A stretch of DNA of 64,000 nt from Microtetraspora glauca (GTDB lineage Bacteria; Actinomycetota; Actinomycetes; Streptosporangiales; Streptosporangiaceae). The notes under the pieces are model-generated. The model was not told the origin of the DNA, did no database searches, and saw nothing but the letters and a program-made list of their open reading frames with translations. Position 1 is the stretch's first letter. Every line of letters starts with the position of its first letter. The DNA is taken from the NCBI GenBank assembly GCA_001570385.1, contig BBYL01000012.1, positions 186,001 through 250,000 on the forward strand, in the 5' to 3' direction. The translations under genes were made by a program, and so were the position numbers. Shown piece by piece: positions 1 to 8,727 of the stretch.

Positions 1-726
1 GCGATGCACCCGTTCTACACGGTCGGCGCCCAGATCATCGAGGCGTACCGGATCCACCACAACGTGAGCAAGAAGGTCGCGCGCAAGCACGCGATCGACA
101 TGCTCGACCGGGTCGGCATCCCGCAGCCCGACCGGCGGGTGGACAGCTACCCGCACGAGTTCTCCGGCGGTATGCGGCAGCGCGCGATGATCGCCATGGC
201 GCTGAGCTGCGACCCCGAGCTGCTGATCGCCGACGAGCCCACCACGGCGCTGGACGTCACCGTGCAGGCGCAGATCCTCGACCTGATGCGGGATCTGCAG
301 CGCGACTTCAACGCCGCGCTGATCATCATCACCCACGACCTGGGCGTGGTGGCCGAGCTGTCCGACGACATCCTCGTGATGTACGCCGGAAAGGCCATCG
401 AGTACGGCACGGCCGAGGACATCTTCGAGCGGCCGGAGCACCCGTACACCTGGGGCCTGCTGGGATCGATGCCACGGCTGGACCGGGAGCGCACCGAACG
501 CCTCGTCCCGATCAAGGGCACGCCGCCCTCGCTGATCAACGTGCCGCAGGGGTGCGCCTTCCACCCGCGCTGCGCGTACGAGGACCGCACCGGCGGCAAG
601 TCCACCACCGAGGTGCCGGCGCTCCTGGAGAGCGAGGGCGGCCACCTGGTGCGCTGCCATCTGCCCCGGGACGTCCGGCGGGCCGTCTGGGAGAACGAGA
701 TCAAGCCCAACCTGGAGGCATCGTGA
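1..726 (+). CDS. dppD: Oligopeptide/dipeptide ABC transporter ATP-binding protein (DppD/OppD type), 5' end missing
   Basis: ATPase subunit of a peptide (or nickel/oligosaccharide) importer that energises uptake from the cytoplasmic side. The reading frame is open from base 1, so the gene starts upstream and the Walker A region lies outside the window. Visible parts are the ABC signature [15 protein letters not shown], Walker [13 protein letters not shown], the H-loop THDLG, and the C-terminal oligopeptide-transporter extension with the Cys pair CAFHPRC. It is followed 64 bases later by a second ATPase of the same family, the usual D-F arrangement, so permease and binding-protein genes are expected upstream. 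Family assignment is firm; substrate is unknown. Confidence 0.93.
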   Translation, partial: AMHPFYTVGAQIIEAYRIHHNVSKKVARKHAIDMLDRVGIPQPDRRVDSYPHEFSGGMRQRAMIAMALSCDPELLIADEPTTALDVTVQAQILDLMRDLQRDFNAALIIITHDLGVVAELSDDILVMYAGKAIEYGTAEDIFERPEHPYTWGLLGSMPRLDRERTERLVPIKGTPPSLINVPQGCAFHPRCAYEDRTGGKSTTEVPALLESEGGHLVRCHLPRDVRRAVWENEIKPNLEAS

Positions 727-790
727 GCGCGCGTAGCGAGCGAGCCGGTCGACACGGCACGATCCGTCACGAGCCGACGAAGGAGGTATC

Positions 791-1858
791 GTGACGGACC
801 CTCTGCTGAGTGTTCAGAACCTGCAGAAGCACTTCCCGATCACCAAGGGACTGCTCAAGCGCCAGGTCGGAGCGGTCAAGGCCGTGGACGGCGTCAGCTT
901 CGACGTCGTCAAGGGCGAGACGATCGGCCTGGTGGGCGAGTCGGGCTGCGGCAAGACGACGACCGGGCGGCTGATCACACGGCTGATCGAGCCGACCGGC
1001 GGAAAGATCGTCTTCGAGGGCCACGACATCACCCACGCGTCGCAGGGGCGGATGCGCCCGCTCCGCCGCGACGTGCAGATGATCTTCCAGGACCCCTACA
1101 GCTCGCTGAACCCCCGGCACACGGTCGGCGCCATCGTCGGCGCGCCGTTCCGGATCCAGGGGATCAAGACCGAGCAGGGCACGAAGAAGGCCGTCCAGGA
1201 GATCCTGGAACTGGTCGGGCTCAACCCGGAGCACTACAACCGTTATCCGCACGAGTTCTCCGGCGGCCAGCGCCAGCGCATCGGCATCGCCCGCACCCTC
1301 GCGCTCAAGCCGAAGCTCATCATCGCCGACGAGCCGGTGTCCGCGCTGGACGTGTCGATCCAGGCGCAGGTGGTCAACCTCCTGGAGGACCTGCAGAACG
1401 AGCTCGACCTCACCTACGTGGTGATCGCGCACGACCTGTCGGTGGTCCGGCACATCAGCGACCGGGTCGCGGTCATGTACCTCGGCAAGATCGTCGAGCT
1501 GGCCGACCGCAAGAGCCTGTACGAGTCGCCGATGCATCCGTACACCAACGCGCTCCTGTCGGCCGTGCCGATCCCCGACCCGAAGCGGCGCAAGGAGCGC
1601 GAGCGCATCCGGCTGCAGGGCGACGTCCCGTCGCCGCTCAACCCGCCGCCCGCCTGCCGCTTCCACACCCGCTGCTGGAAGGCGCAGGAGATCTGCTCGC
1701 AGGTCGAGCCGCCGCTGCTGGCGCTCGCGACCGGCCACCAGGTGGCGTGTCACTTCCCGGAGAACGCGCCGGCGCCGGGGGCCGTCTCCACGACCGGGGA
1801 GGGCCTCGTGACCGCGGACGGCGGCCCCGCGGCCGGGGACGGCACCGCGGCGGAGTGA
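791..1858 (+). CDS. dppF: Oligopeptide/dipeptide ABC transporter ATP-binding protein (DppF/OppF type)
   Basis: Second ATPase of the peptide-type importer, expected to pair with the preceding ATPase under two permeases. It has 355 residues with Walker [10 protein letters not shown] near residue 49, signature [12 protein letters not shown], Walker [13 protein letters not shown], and a C-terminal Cys-containing extension (ACRFHTRCW). The GTG start is preceded by the strong ribosome site AAGGAGG. The last 25 or so residues are Gly/Ala-rich and look like an unstructured tail. A hairpin immediately after the stop probably ends the operon. Substrate cannot be told from the sequence. Confidence 0.93.
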   Translation: MTDPLLSVQNLQKHFPITKGLLKRQVGAVKAVDGVSFDVVKGETIGLVGESGCGKTTTGRLITRLIEPTGGKIVFEGHDITHASQGRMRPLRRDVQMIFQDPYSSLNPRHTVGAIVGAPFRIQGIKTEQGTKKAVQEILELVGLNPEHYNRYPHEFSGGQRQRIGIARTLALKPKLIIADEPVSALDVSIQAQVVNLLEDLQNELDLTYVVIAHDLSVVRHISDRVAVMYLGKIVELADRKSLYESPMHPYTNALLSAVPIPDPKRRKERERIRLQGDVPSPLNPPPACRFHTRCWKAQEICSQVEPPLLALATGHQVACHFPENAPAPGAVSTTGEGLVTADGGPAAGDGTAAE

Positions 1859-1863
1859 CGCCC

Positions 1864-1907
1864 GATCACGCCGGTGGGCCCGTCAGGAACGGGTCCCCGG
1901 CGTGATC
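1864..1907. terminator. Hairpin between convergent dppF and response regulator genes
   Basis: Perfect 11-base arms GATCACGCCGG and CCGGCGTGATC enclose a further small hairpin (CCCGT/ACGGG). It lies between the dppF stop and the 3' end of the convergent regulator, overlapping that gene's last codons. It is likely a bidirectional terminator without a T-run, as is common in high-GC actinomycetes. Confidence 0.6.
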
Positions 1908-2569
1908 AGCCCGGTCTCGTAGGCCAGCACCACGGCCTGCACCCGGTCGCGCAGGGACAGCTTCGTCAGCACGTTGCCGACGTGCGTCTTCACGGTGGTC
2001 TCGCTGACCACCAGCTTCGCCGCGATCTCGGCGTTGGACATGCCCTTGGCGATGAGCTGGAGCACCTCGAGCTCACGCTCGGTCAGCCGGTCCAGCCGCG
2101 CCGGGATCGCACGCTCGTGCGCGGACGGCAGCCGGGTGGCGAACCGGTCGAGGAGCCGCCGCGTGACGCTCGGCGCGACGATCGCGTCTCCCGCGGCGAC
2201 CACGCGGATGGCCTGGACGAGATCGTCGGGCGGCACGTCCTTCAGCAGGAACCCGCTGGCCCCGGCGCGCAGCGCCTCCACGATGTACTCGTCCAGGTCG
2301 AACGTGGTCAGCACGAGGACCTTCGGCACGTGCGCGCTCGCCGCCGCCTCCCTGACGATGCGGCGGGTCGCCTCGATGCCGTCCATGCCCGGCATGCGGA
2401 CGTCCATGAGGATGACGTCGGGCAGGAGCGCCCGTGACTGCTCCATCGCCGTCGCCCCGTCACCCGCCTCGCCGACCACGGTGACGTCCTGCTCGGCCTC
2501 AAGGATGAAGCGGAATCCGGTACGCAGCAGCGGCTGGTCGTCCACCAGCAGCACTCTGATGGGCATCAT
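1883..2569 (-). CDS. NarL/FixJ-family two-component response regulator
   Basis: DNA-binding response regulator of 228 residues. The N-terminal receiver domain has the acidic pair DD at residues 10-11, the phospho-acceptor Asp56 in VILMDVRMPGMDG and the conserved Lys in FLLKDVPP. The C-terminal LuxR-type helix-turn-helix runs from LTERELEVLQLIAKG through ETTVKTHVGNVL. The start ATG overlaps the stop of the sensor kinase gene (ATGA), so the two are translationally coupled; a second ATG follows directly, so the start could be three bases later. The target genes are unknown. The adjacent peptide transporter is convergent, so it is not evidently the target. Confidence 0.92.
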   Translation of the reverse strand: MMPIRVLLVDDQPLLRTGFRFILEAEQDVTVVGEAGDGATAMEQSRALLPDVILMDVRMPGMDGIEATRRIVREAAASAHVPKVLVLTTFDLDEYIVEALRAGASGFLLKDVPPDDLVQAIRVVAAGDAIVAPSVTRRLLDRFATRLPSAHERAIPARLDRLTERELEVLQLIAKGMSNAEIAAKLVVSETTVKTHVGNVLTKLSLRDRVQAVVLAYETGLITPGTRS

Positions 2570-3792
2570 CTGTCCTTGAGGGGGAAACGGGCGCTGACCT
2601 CGAACCCGCCCCCGTCGCGAGGACCGATCCGCAGGACTCCACCATAAAGGGCGACTCGCTCCCTGATGCCCACGAGACCGTGACCGGTCCGTCCCGGTGG
2701 CCGCTGCTCCGCCGCCGGGCCGCGCCCGTCGTCCTCCACATGGACCAGCAGTTCGCGGCTCTCCCGGCGTACGGTCACCCACGCCCTGGCGGCGGGACCG
2801 GCGTGCCGGAGGCTGTTGGTGAGGGCCTCCTGGATGAGGCGGTAGGCCGCCAGGTCCACGCCGGGAGGCAGCGCCCGCTCCTTGCCCTCGGCGGCGCCTC
2901 CGACGTCGCCCTCGACGCTCAGCTGGGTGCGCAGGCCCGCCTCCCGCATCTGCTCGACCAGCGTGGGCACGTCCTGCACGCCGGGCTGCGGCCCGAGCTC
3001 CGCCGGGCCGTCGGTGCGCAGCACCCCCACGATGCTGCGCATCTCCGCCATCGCCGTGCGTCCCATCTCCTCGATGGCCGTGAGCGCGTCGCGGGCCACG
3101 TCCGGCTTGACGGCCAGCATCTTGCGCGCTGCCGCGGCCTGGACGGTCATGACGCTGACGTGGTGCGCCACGACGTCGTGCAGCTCACGGGCGATGCGGG
3201 ACCGCTCCTCGGCCCTGGCGGCCCGGGTGTCGGCCTCCCGCGCGCGCTCCAGCCGGTCGGTACGGTCCACCAACTCGGCCAGGTAGGCCCGGCGCAGCCG
3301 GACGCTGCGGCCGCCCATCCAGCACAGCATGGTCAGCACGACGACGATGACGTGATCCGTCCACGAGGCCGGCTCCCCGCTCAGCAGGACGCCCACGGCG
3401 TACCCGAGGCCGGTGACGGCCAGGGCGATCAGACTGAGCGCGAGCCCGCGATGCGCGGCCACGGAGTAGAGGAGGATGAGCGCCGCGACACCACGCAGGC
3501 CGGGGCTGTGGCCCAGTGCCTGGAGAGCCAGGTCGGGCAGCGTGGTGAACGTGAGAGCGAGCAACGGCCAGAGGCGGCGCGCCGCCACCGGCAGCGTGCA
3601 CAGCGCCGCCAGGACGAGGCTGAGCGCGTCGGGGTCCCGCAGCTGGGGGACGGAGGAATCCGGCCACAGCACGGACCCCATCAGCGGGATGAGCGCGAGC
3701 GAGGCCGCGGTCAGGGCCACCGCCAGAACCGAGTCGTTGATCAGATGGTGAGATCGGATCCGAGATCTCGGACTACCGGGGGTGGGACGCAC
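2566..3792 (-). CDS. Sensor histidine kinase (HisKA_3 family) partner of the NarL-type regulator
   Basis: Membrane sensor kinase of 408 residues that should autophosphorylate and pass phosphate to the downstream regulator. The N-terminal half has four to five hydrophobic segments (roughly residues 20-160) with no evident extracellular domain, suggesting it senses a membrane or intracellular signal. A short coiled coil follows, then the phospho-acceptor box ARELHDVVAHHVSVM, then the ATPase domain with QEALTNSLRHA, DDGRG and GHGLVGIRERV. It starts at GTG. This layout resembles DesK/LiaS-like kinases common in actinomycetes. The signal is unknown. Confidence 0.9.
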   Translation of the reverse strand: MRPTPGSPRSRIRSHHLINDSVLAVALTAASLALIPLMGSVLWPDSSVPQLRDPDALSLVLAALCTLPVAARRLWPLLALTFTTLPDLALQALGHSPGLRGVAALILLYSVAAHRGLALSLIALAVTGLGYAVGVLLSGEPASWTDHVIVVVLTMLCWMGGRSVRLRRAYLAELVDRTDRLERAREADTRAARAEERSRIARELHDVVAHHVSVMTVQAAAARKMLAVKPDVARDALTAIEEMGRTAMAEMRSIVGVLRTDGPAELGPQPGVQDVPTLVEQMREAGLRTQLSVEGDVGGAAEGKERALPPGVDLAAYRLIQEALTNSLRHAGPAARAWVTVRRESRELLVHVEDDGRGPAAEQRPPGRTGHGLVGIRERVALYGGVLRIGPRDGGGFEVSARFPLKDR

Positions 3793-3906
3793 GGATCCAA
3801 ATTTACGGACCCATCCTGGGAGTCCGCCCCTGCCGTGGGCGGATATGCGGCTCGTCCGAACGGATGAGCCGGAGCGCCGGTCACCATGTCAACCGGCGTG
3901 CCCCCG

Positions 3907-4770
3907 TCACAGCTCGTCGCTGGCGGCCCGGTGGCTGCTCCTGCGCGAGCTGAGCCCCGGCTCCCGCGCGGGGACGGGCGGGGGAGTGCCGCCGAACTCG
4001 GGGCACAGCGCCTGGTGGTCGCACCAGTCGCACAGCCGCGAGCGCCTGGCCCGCCACTCACGGGACCGCAGCGAGCGCTCGATCGCCTCCCAGAGCGCCT
4101 GGACCTTCCTCTCGGTGGCCCGCAGGTCGGCCTCGTCGGGCACGTACCGGATGATCTCACCGTTGCCGAGGTACATCAGCTGGAGCATCCGCGGCACGTT
4201 CCCGTGCAGCCGCCACAGCGCGAGGGCGTAGAACTTCATCTGGAACAGCGCCTTGGCCTCGAACTCCGGCCCCGGCGCGCTGCCCGTCTTGTAGTCGACG
4301 ACCCGCACCTCGCCGGTGGGCGCGACGTCGAGCCGGTCGATGTAGCCGCGCAGCAGCAGCCCGCTGTCCAGCACCGCCTCGACGTACATCTCCCGCTCCG
4401 CGGGCTCCAGGCGGCGCGGGTCCTCCAGCGTGAAGTAACGGTCGACCATTCCCCGGGCCTGCGTGAGCCAGCCCTCCCGCTCGTCGTCGTCGGCGAACAG
4501 CCCGGCGTACTCCGGCTCCTCCTCCAGCAGCCGCCGCCACTGCGGCTCCAGCAGCTCCTGCGCCGCGGCCACCGTGCGCGCCTCGGCGGGCAGGTCGTAC
4601 AGCCGCTCGAGGACGGCGTGCACGAGGGTGCCGCGGACCGCCGCGGCGGAGGGCCGCTCGGGCAGCTGGTCGATCACCCTGAACCTGTAGAGCAGCGGAC
4701 ACGTCATGAAATCACCGGCACGGGAAGGGGAAAGGGCGCCGATGATCGCGCGCTCTTCGGTGAGGGCCAT
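3907..4770 (-). CDS. RecB-family PD-(D/E)XK exonuclease with probable Fe-S cluster
   Basis: Nuclease of 287 residues related to the nuclease domain of RecB/AddB and to Cas4. Visible motifs are GTLVHAVLERLYD, the catalytic core GYIDRLDV with VRVVDYKTG (the D..DYK pattern), and QMKFYALAL. One Cys in FMTCPLLYRF plus three in CDWCDHQALC are placed as in Cas4/AddB iron-sulphur clusters. I chose the ATG start because a TACAGT hexamer ends seven bases upstream, the leaderless arrangement seen repeatedly here; the frame is open further upstream. In mycobacteria a homologue sits near trmI and the proteasome genes, so it belongs to the conserved backbone. Its DNA substrate is unknown. Confidence 0.9.
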   Translation of the reverse strand: MALTEERAIIGALSPSRAGDFMTCPLLYRFRVIDQLPERPSAAAVRGTLVHAVLERLYDLPAEARTVAAAQELLEPQWRRLLEEEPEYAGLFADDDEREGWLTQARGMVDRYFTLEDPRRLEPAEREMYVEAVLDSGLLLRGYIDRLDVAPTGEVRVVDYKTGSAPGPEFEAKALFQMKFYALALWRLHGNVPRMLQLMYLGNGEIIRYVPDEADLRATERKVQALWEAIERSLRSREWRARRSRLCDWCDHQALCPEFGGTPPPVPAREPGLSSRRSSHRAASDEL

Positions 4771-4777
4771 GTCCCGC

Positions 4778-4783
4778 ACTGTA
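4778..4783 (-). promoter_or_regulatory. Putative -10 hexamer TACAGT of the RecB-family nuclease gene (leaderless)
   Basis: Read on the minus strand, TACAGT ends seven bases before the ATG. That spacing puts the transcription start at or next to the start codon. Confidence 0.5.
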
Positions 4784-4895
4784 GGCCACCGAGCCGACAG
4801 AATCCCTCCCCAAGGCACCGGGTGCCCGCGTCGGGCATGGCCTGCGCTCACCTCCCGGCGCGTACCATCAAGGCCAAGGAGGGAAGACGACCACC

Positions 4896-6026
4896 ATGAG
4901 TACCCCTGTGAATGGCTCCCCCGGACTGCGAATGGGACGGCCGTTCGGCATCCCGGTCTACGTCTCGCCCACCTGGCTGATCGTGGCCGTCTTCATCACC
5001 TGGACCGCGGAACCGTGGTTCGCGGGGTCCCTTCCGGGGTTCGGACCGCCCGCCACGTACGCGGTGGCCCTGGTCTTCGCGGTGCTCCTCTATCTTTCGG
5101 TGCTCGCGCACGAGCTGGCCCACTGCGTGGTCGCCAAGCACTACGGCTATCCCGTACGCAGGATCGTGCTCTACATGCTCGGCGGCGTCTCGGAGATCGA
5201 GCGCGAGCCGGACACCCCCGGCCGCGAGTTCTTCGTCGCCGCGGCGGGCCCGGCGCTCTCGCTCGGCCTCGGCGCCGTGGGCTACCTGCTGCTCACCTTC
5301 GTGATGCCGAGTGAGGGGCTCGCCTACGTGCTGGTCTTCCAGCTCACCGGGGCGAACCTGATCGTCGGCGTCTTCAACCTGGTGCCCGGCCTCCCGCTCG
5401 ACGGCGGCCGCATCCTGCGCGCCGGTGTGTGGAAGATCACGAAGAGCCCCGTGAACGGCACCCTCGCCGCCGCCTGGGTCGGCCGCGGGCTCGCCGTGGT
5501 GATGATCGCGTGGCCGCTCCTCACGTCGGTGATGACCGGGCAGGACATCGACGTGCCCCTGATGATCTGGTCGGTCATCCTGGCGTCGTTCATCTGGATG
5601 GGCGCCACGCAGTCCCTGCGGGTGGCCCGGGTCCGGGCCCGCCTTCCCCACCTGCGAGCACGCGCCCTGGCCCGCAGAGCGCTCCCGGTGACCGCGGAGG
5701 TGCCCCTGTCGGAGGCGCTGCGCCGGGCGAGGGACGCAGGCGCCGGGGCGATGGTCGTGGTGGACCACGACAGCCACCCGGTCGCCATCGTCAACGACGC
5801 CGCGGTGAACGCCACCCCCGAGCAGCGCAGGCCGTGGGTGAACGTCGGAGCCCTCGCCCGCACCCTGGAGCCGTCCCTGGTGCTCGGCGCGGATCTCGAG
5901 GGAGAGGCGCTGCTCGACGCCATGCGCGGCACCCGGTCGGGGGAGTACCTCCTGGTCGAGCGGGGCGGCGAGATCTACGGCGTGCTCGTCACCGCGGACG
6001 TGAACCGGGTGTTCTCCGGGGTCTGA
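4896..6026 (+). CDS. Site-2 protease family intramembrane metalloprotease (M50) with C-terminal CBS-like region
   Basis: Zinc protease that would cleave substrates within the membrane. It has 376 residues and about six hydrophobic segments. The zinc motif HELAH is at residues 72-76, and the third-ligand motif NLVPGLPLDGGR is near residue 168. The C-terminal 130 or so residues are soluble and look like a degenerate CBS pair (VTAEVPLSEALRRA... EYLLVERGGEIYGVLV), as in Rip3-type proteases. The ATG is preceded by AAGGAGGG. Related enzymes activate sigma factors by cutting anti-sigma factors, but no sigma or anti-sigma gene is adjacent, so the substrate is unknown. Confidence 0.92.
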   Translation: MSTPVNGSPGLRMGRPFGIPVYVSPTWLIVAVFITWTAEPWFAGSLPGFGPPATYAVALVFAVLLYLSVLAHELAHCVVAKHYGYPVRRIVLYMLGGVSEIEREPDTPGREFFVAAAGPALSLGLGAVGYLLLTFVMPSEGLAYVLVFQLTGANLIVGVFNLVPGLPLDGGRILRAGVWKITKSPVNGTLAAAWVGRGLAVVMIAWPLLTSVMTGQDIDVPLMIWSVILASFIWMGATQSLRVARVRARLPHLRARALARRALPVTAEVPLSEALRRARDAGAGAMVVVDHDSHPVAIVNDAAVNATPEQRRPWVNVGALARTLEPSLVLGADLEGEALLDAMRGTRSGEYLLVERGGEIYGVLVTADVNRVFSGV

Positions 6027-6103
6027 TGATCCGACCCCCTTCCCACTCGTCTAGTGAGGGCCTCTGGGGCTAGTGTTCTGGTCAAACTGATCAGGAGCGT
6101 GTA

Positions 6104-6391
6104 GTGGCCAGCCCCCCGAGCGTCGGCGTACCGACCCGCGAGCCGTCCGGCGCCGTGACCGTGGCGGCGCGTACGGGAGCGGACCGGGCGGCGGCCCGGC
6201 CGGAGATCTCCGGGGGCGTGCGGCCTCGAGAAGGCCGCATGCCATTCTTTTTGCTACGTTCTGGGGTGATCGACCTGGTGTCGCCTACGGTCGCGTTCCG
6301 GGCCCGCTCGCCGCGGACGGATGTCCGGGTGAGCGCGCCGATGCCGGTGCCGTTCATCTGGTGGGGTTTCCGGAAAGGGAGAGTTCTGTGA
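6104..6391 (+). CDS. Doubtful small ORF translationally coupled to the FHA gene
   Basis: A 95-residue frame with no family I recognise. In favour: an AGGAG site six bases before its GTG, and its TGA overlaps the GTG of the FHA gene (GTGA). Against: a perfect 8-base hairpin followed by a T-rich stretch lies inside it, codon use is poor in its middle part, and the product has no hydrophobic pattern or domain. It may be a leader or simply an open frame in the promoter region. Confidence 0.3.
   Translation: MASPPSVGVPTREPSGAVTVAARTGADRAAARPEISGGVRPREGRMPFFLLRSGVIDLVSPTVAFRARSPRTDVRVSAPMPVPFIWWGFRKGRVL
6219..6252 (+). terminator. Rho-independent-like hairpin upstream of the FHA gene
   Basis: Arms TGCGGCCT and AGGCCGCA with a 5-base loop (CGAGA) are followed after five bases by TTCTTTTT, one of the few T-runs in the window. 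It would stop transcription from the M50 protease gene, or act as an attenuator before the FHA gene. Confidence 0.5.
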
Positions 6392-8007
6392 CGGAACAGG
6401 GCGTGGGGGTGGTCCGCCCGCTGCCGGGAGAGGGCGTCGTCGCCCATCTGAACGGCCTGCTGGTGGTCTGCGCGGCCGCGGATCAGGCGGTCGAGGACCT
6501 GCTCGCGGCGCTGCGCGAGACCGCGGCCTCGGGCGGGGACGGCCGGGCGCTGGCCCGCCGGGTCGCCCAGGTCCTGGCCGGGACGATGGACCGGACCACG
6601 GGCGAGCCGGTCGCGTGCGCGATAGCCGGGCCGACCGCGGGCGGTGTCGCGGTCCTGGTCAGCGGCGCCGCGGAGGCCACCGTGCGCGGCGGGCCCGACG
6701 GCGACGTCCACCTTTCCGGGCGTGACGCCCTCACCTGGACCGACCGCCTCGTCCGAGGCCCCGTGACGCGGATCGAGCTGCGGCTGCCCGGCGCCGGCCC
6801 CTCCAGCCCCTACGCGCGGCTCGACGGAGGCGTGGTCGCGGGCGCGGGCGTGGTTCACGACCTCACCGAGGCGGGCGGGACCGCGTTCCCCCCGCCGCCG
6901 CCGCACCGGCAGCCGATGCCGGGGCCGCCGGTCCTGCCGATGGAGCCGATCGCCGCGCGCGAGCCCGTCGTGCCGCCGCCCTCTCCGTTCGGCCCCATGG
7001 ACCCGCCGTTCTCGCCGGGAGAGCCGCACAGGGAGCCGGGCCAGGTCCCTCCTCCGCCCTTCCCGCGGGTCGAGCCTGAGCGCGACTCGGGGCCGTTCGC
7101 CCTGCCGCCGCTGCCCGGGCCGCCCATGGAGCCGCTGCCGTACCCCGCGCCGCCGATGGAGCCGCTGCCGTACCCCGCGCCGCCGATGGAGCCGCTTCCC
7201 TACTCCGGGCCGCCCGCGGAGCAGGTCCCGTACCCCGCGCCGCCCGCGGACTCGTTCCCCTATCCCGCGCCGCCCGTGTCCGGGCCGGGGCCGGATCCGG
7301 TCTCCGGCCCGCCGTCAGGACCGATCTTCGGCCCGATGGCCGATCCGGTCCCGGGCTTCGCCACCGGGCCGCAGCCGGAACCGGAGCAGCCCGGCGCCCA
7401 CGAGGAGGACGACGCGCCGCCCGCGCGCGACGCCGGGCCGTTCGAGCCGTTCATGAGCTCCCCGTCGCCCGCTTCCGACGAGGAGCAGGGGGAGTCCACC
7501 CAGCTCGACTCCGCGCCGGCCGACGGCCCGCTGCCCATGGTCTACGGGGTCGACTGCAAGAACGACCACTTCAACGACCCGCGCGCCCAGTTCTGCGCGG
7601 TGTGCGGCGTGCCCATCCCCGCGCACGTGCTCGTGCCGTACAAGGGGACGCGGCCGTCGCTCGGCGTGCTGCTGCTCGACGACGGCGTCGCCCTGGGCCT
7701 CGACGCCGACTACGTGCTGGGGCGTGATCCCGAGCGTGCGCCGGAGGCGCAGTCGGGCGAGGCGAGGCCGGCCCGGGTGACCAGCCCCGACGGTTCGGTC
7801 TCCCGGCGTCACCTGCGCATCGCGCTGGACGGATGGGACGTCACGCTGGTCGACCTCGGCTCGGTCAACGGAACGCAGATCCAGCCGCCCGGCGACCCGA
7901 ACTTCTACGACATCCCGCCGAACGAGGTCGTCGCCATCGCCCCGGGCACGACCGTGCGGATCGGGGTCTCCCGCACCATGCGCTACGAGCCGCACCGTAC
8001 GGCGTGA
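6388..8007 (+). CDS. FHA-domain protein with proline-rich linker and zinc-ribbon-like segment
   Basis: Phosphothreonine-binding protein of 539 residues. Residues 1-145 form an Ala/Gly-rich globular domain I do not recognise. Residues 160-370 are a Pro-rich disordered linker with five copies of a 10-residue repeat (PPMEPLPYPA type). Then comes a small Cys pattern (DCKNDHF..FCAVCG) like a half zinc ribbon, and finally an FHA domain with YVLGRDPE, VSRRHLRI and DLGSVNGTQI. The FHA domain implies a docking role for a Ser/Thr kinase substrate. No kinase gene is adjacent, but two kinase-fold genes and a PP2C phosphatase lie elsewhere in the window. The GTG start was chosen over an upstream in-frame GTG because of GGAAAGGGAGAG before it. 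Confidence 0.85.
   Translation: MTEQGVGVVRPLPGEGVVAHLNGLLVVCAAADQAVEDLLAALRETAASGGDGRALARRVAQVLAGTMDRTTGEPVACAIAGPTAGGVAVLVSGAAEATVRGGPDGDVHLSGRDALTWTDRLVRGPVTRIELRLPGAGPSSPYARLDGGVVAGAGVVHDLTEAGGTAFPPPPPHRQPMPGPPVLPMEPIAAREPVVPPPSPFGPMDPPFSPGEPHREPGQVPPPPFPRVEPERDSGPFALPPLPGPPMEPLPYPAPPMEPLPYPAPPMEPLPYSGPPAEQVPYPAPPADSFPYPAPPVSGPGPDPVSGPPSGPIFGPMADPVPGFATGPQPEPEQPGAHEEDDAPPARDAGPFEPFMSSPSPASDEEQGESTQLDSAPADGPLPMVYGVDCKNDHFNDPRAQFCAVCGVPIPAHVLVPYKGTRPSLGVLLLDDGVALGLDADYVLGRDPERAPEAQSGEARPARVTSPDGSVSRRHLRIALDGWDVTLVDLGSVNGTQIQPPGDPNFYDIPPNEVVAIAPGTTVRIGVSRTMRYEPHRTA
7121..7270 (+). repeat. Five in-frame 30-base tandem repeats in the FHA protein linker
   Basis: Units of exactly 30 bases encode PPMEPLPYPA-like decapeptides. 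The first two are nearly identical and the last three are diverged. This is a Pro-rich spacer between folded domains and a candidate for length variation. Confidence 0.8.
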
Positions 8008-8014
8008 CCTCCGC

Positions 8015-8037
8015 GGGGGCCCGGAACACGGGCCCCC
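8015..8037. terminator. Hairpin between convergent FHA and TetR genes
   Basis: Nine-base arms GGGGGCCCG and CGGGCCCCC with a five-base loop lie just after the FHA stop and before the convergent TetR gene. This is a likely bidirectional terminator. Confidence 0.6.
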
Positions 8038-8066
8038 TCGGCCGCGCCGCGGCCGGCCGGAACTCC

Positions 8067-8669
8067 CTATGAGGCGAGCCGGTCCAGCTCGCGGAGGATG
8101 AGGCGTTCGAGGCGCTCGGGCGTGACCCGGTCGGGGTAGAGGAGCCGGTGCGCGCTGAGCCCGTCGACCAGCGCGAGCAGCCGCTCCGCCACGTCGTCGA
8201 GGTCCTCGCCGAGGTCTTCGGGCGCGGCGATCTCCCCGGCGTCGGCGGCGGACTGGAGCAGGCTGCGCACGAGATAGCGCAGCTCGGCCGCGTCCTCCCG
8301 CTGGAGGGCGAGGAGCGCGGGGCTGCTCAGGCCGCGTCCCCAGAAACCCACTTCGAGGCCGGTCTCCCCGGCGCGTTCCTCGTCCAGCGGCAGGTTGTCC
8401 AGCAGCACCTCCCGCAGGGCGGCGAGCCCGGTGAGGCCGACGAGTTTCTCCTTCAACCGGTTCGCGATGCGGCGGTGGGAGTCGCGCAGGGCCGAGAGCA
8501 GGATGTCGTCCTTGTCGGCGAAGTAGTGCGTGAGCACGCCGTTGGAGTAACCGGCCTCCTTGGCGATCGCCCGGGTCGTCGCGCCCTCGACGCCGTCGCG
8601 GAGGATGACCCGCCGGGCGGCCGCCATCACCTCGTCCCGACGTTCGCCGTGGTCCACGATCTTCGGCAT
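8067..8669 (-). CDS. TetR-family transcriptional repressor
   Basis: DNA-binding regulator of 200 residues with an N-terminal helix-turn-helix (AARRVILRDGVEGATTRAIAKEAGYSNGV, split by the turn; recognition helix near residues 35-45) and a helical ligand domain of the BetI/TetR_C_6 type. The ATG has a strong GAAGGAGG site. It is divergent from the PfkB-aminotransferase pair with only 58 bases between start codons. A near-perfect 18-base palindrome lies in that gap between the two promoters, so it most likely represses both itself and the pair, with release by a metabolite of that pathway. The open frame continues far upstream but is antisense to the kinase and aminotransferase genes. Confidence 0.92.
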   Translation of the reverse strand: MPKIVDHGERRDEVMAAARRVILRDGVEGATTRAIAKEAGYSNGVLTHYFADKDDILLSALRDSHRRIANRLKEKLVGLTGLAALREVLLDNLPLDEERAGETGLEVGFWGRGLSSPALLALQREDAAELRYLVRSLLQSAADAGEIAAPEDLGEDLDDVAERLLALVDGLSAHRLLYPDRVTPERLERLILRELDRLAS

Positions 8670-8689
8670 GACGGATCCTCCTTCGTCTG

Positions 8690-8720
8690 TTGACATTTTA
8701 GTCGGACGCCCGTCTATTAT
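8690..8720 (+). promoter_or_regulatory. Promoter of the PfkB-aminotransferase pair
   Basis: A -35 box TTGACA (8690-8695) and a -10 box TATTAT (8715-8720) are separated by 19 bases. The -10 ends seven bases before the ATG, so the transcript is probably leaderless. On the minus strand TAAAAT (8700-8695) could be the -10 of the tetR gene. Confidence 0.65.
8699..8716. promoter_or_regulatory. Putative TetR operator
   Basis: TAGTCGGACGCCCGTCTA is an 18-base inverted repeat in which 7 of 9 base pairs are symmetric. It sits exactly between the -35 and -10 boxes of the divergent promoters, an ideal repression site for the adjacent TetR protein. Confidence 0.6.
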
Positions 8721-8727
8721 CCCGGGC

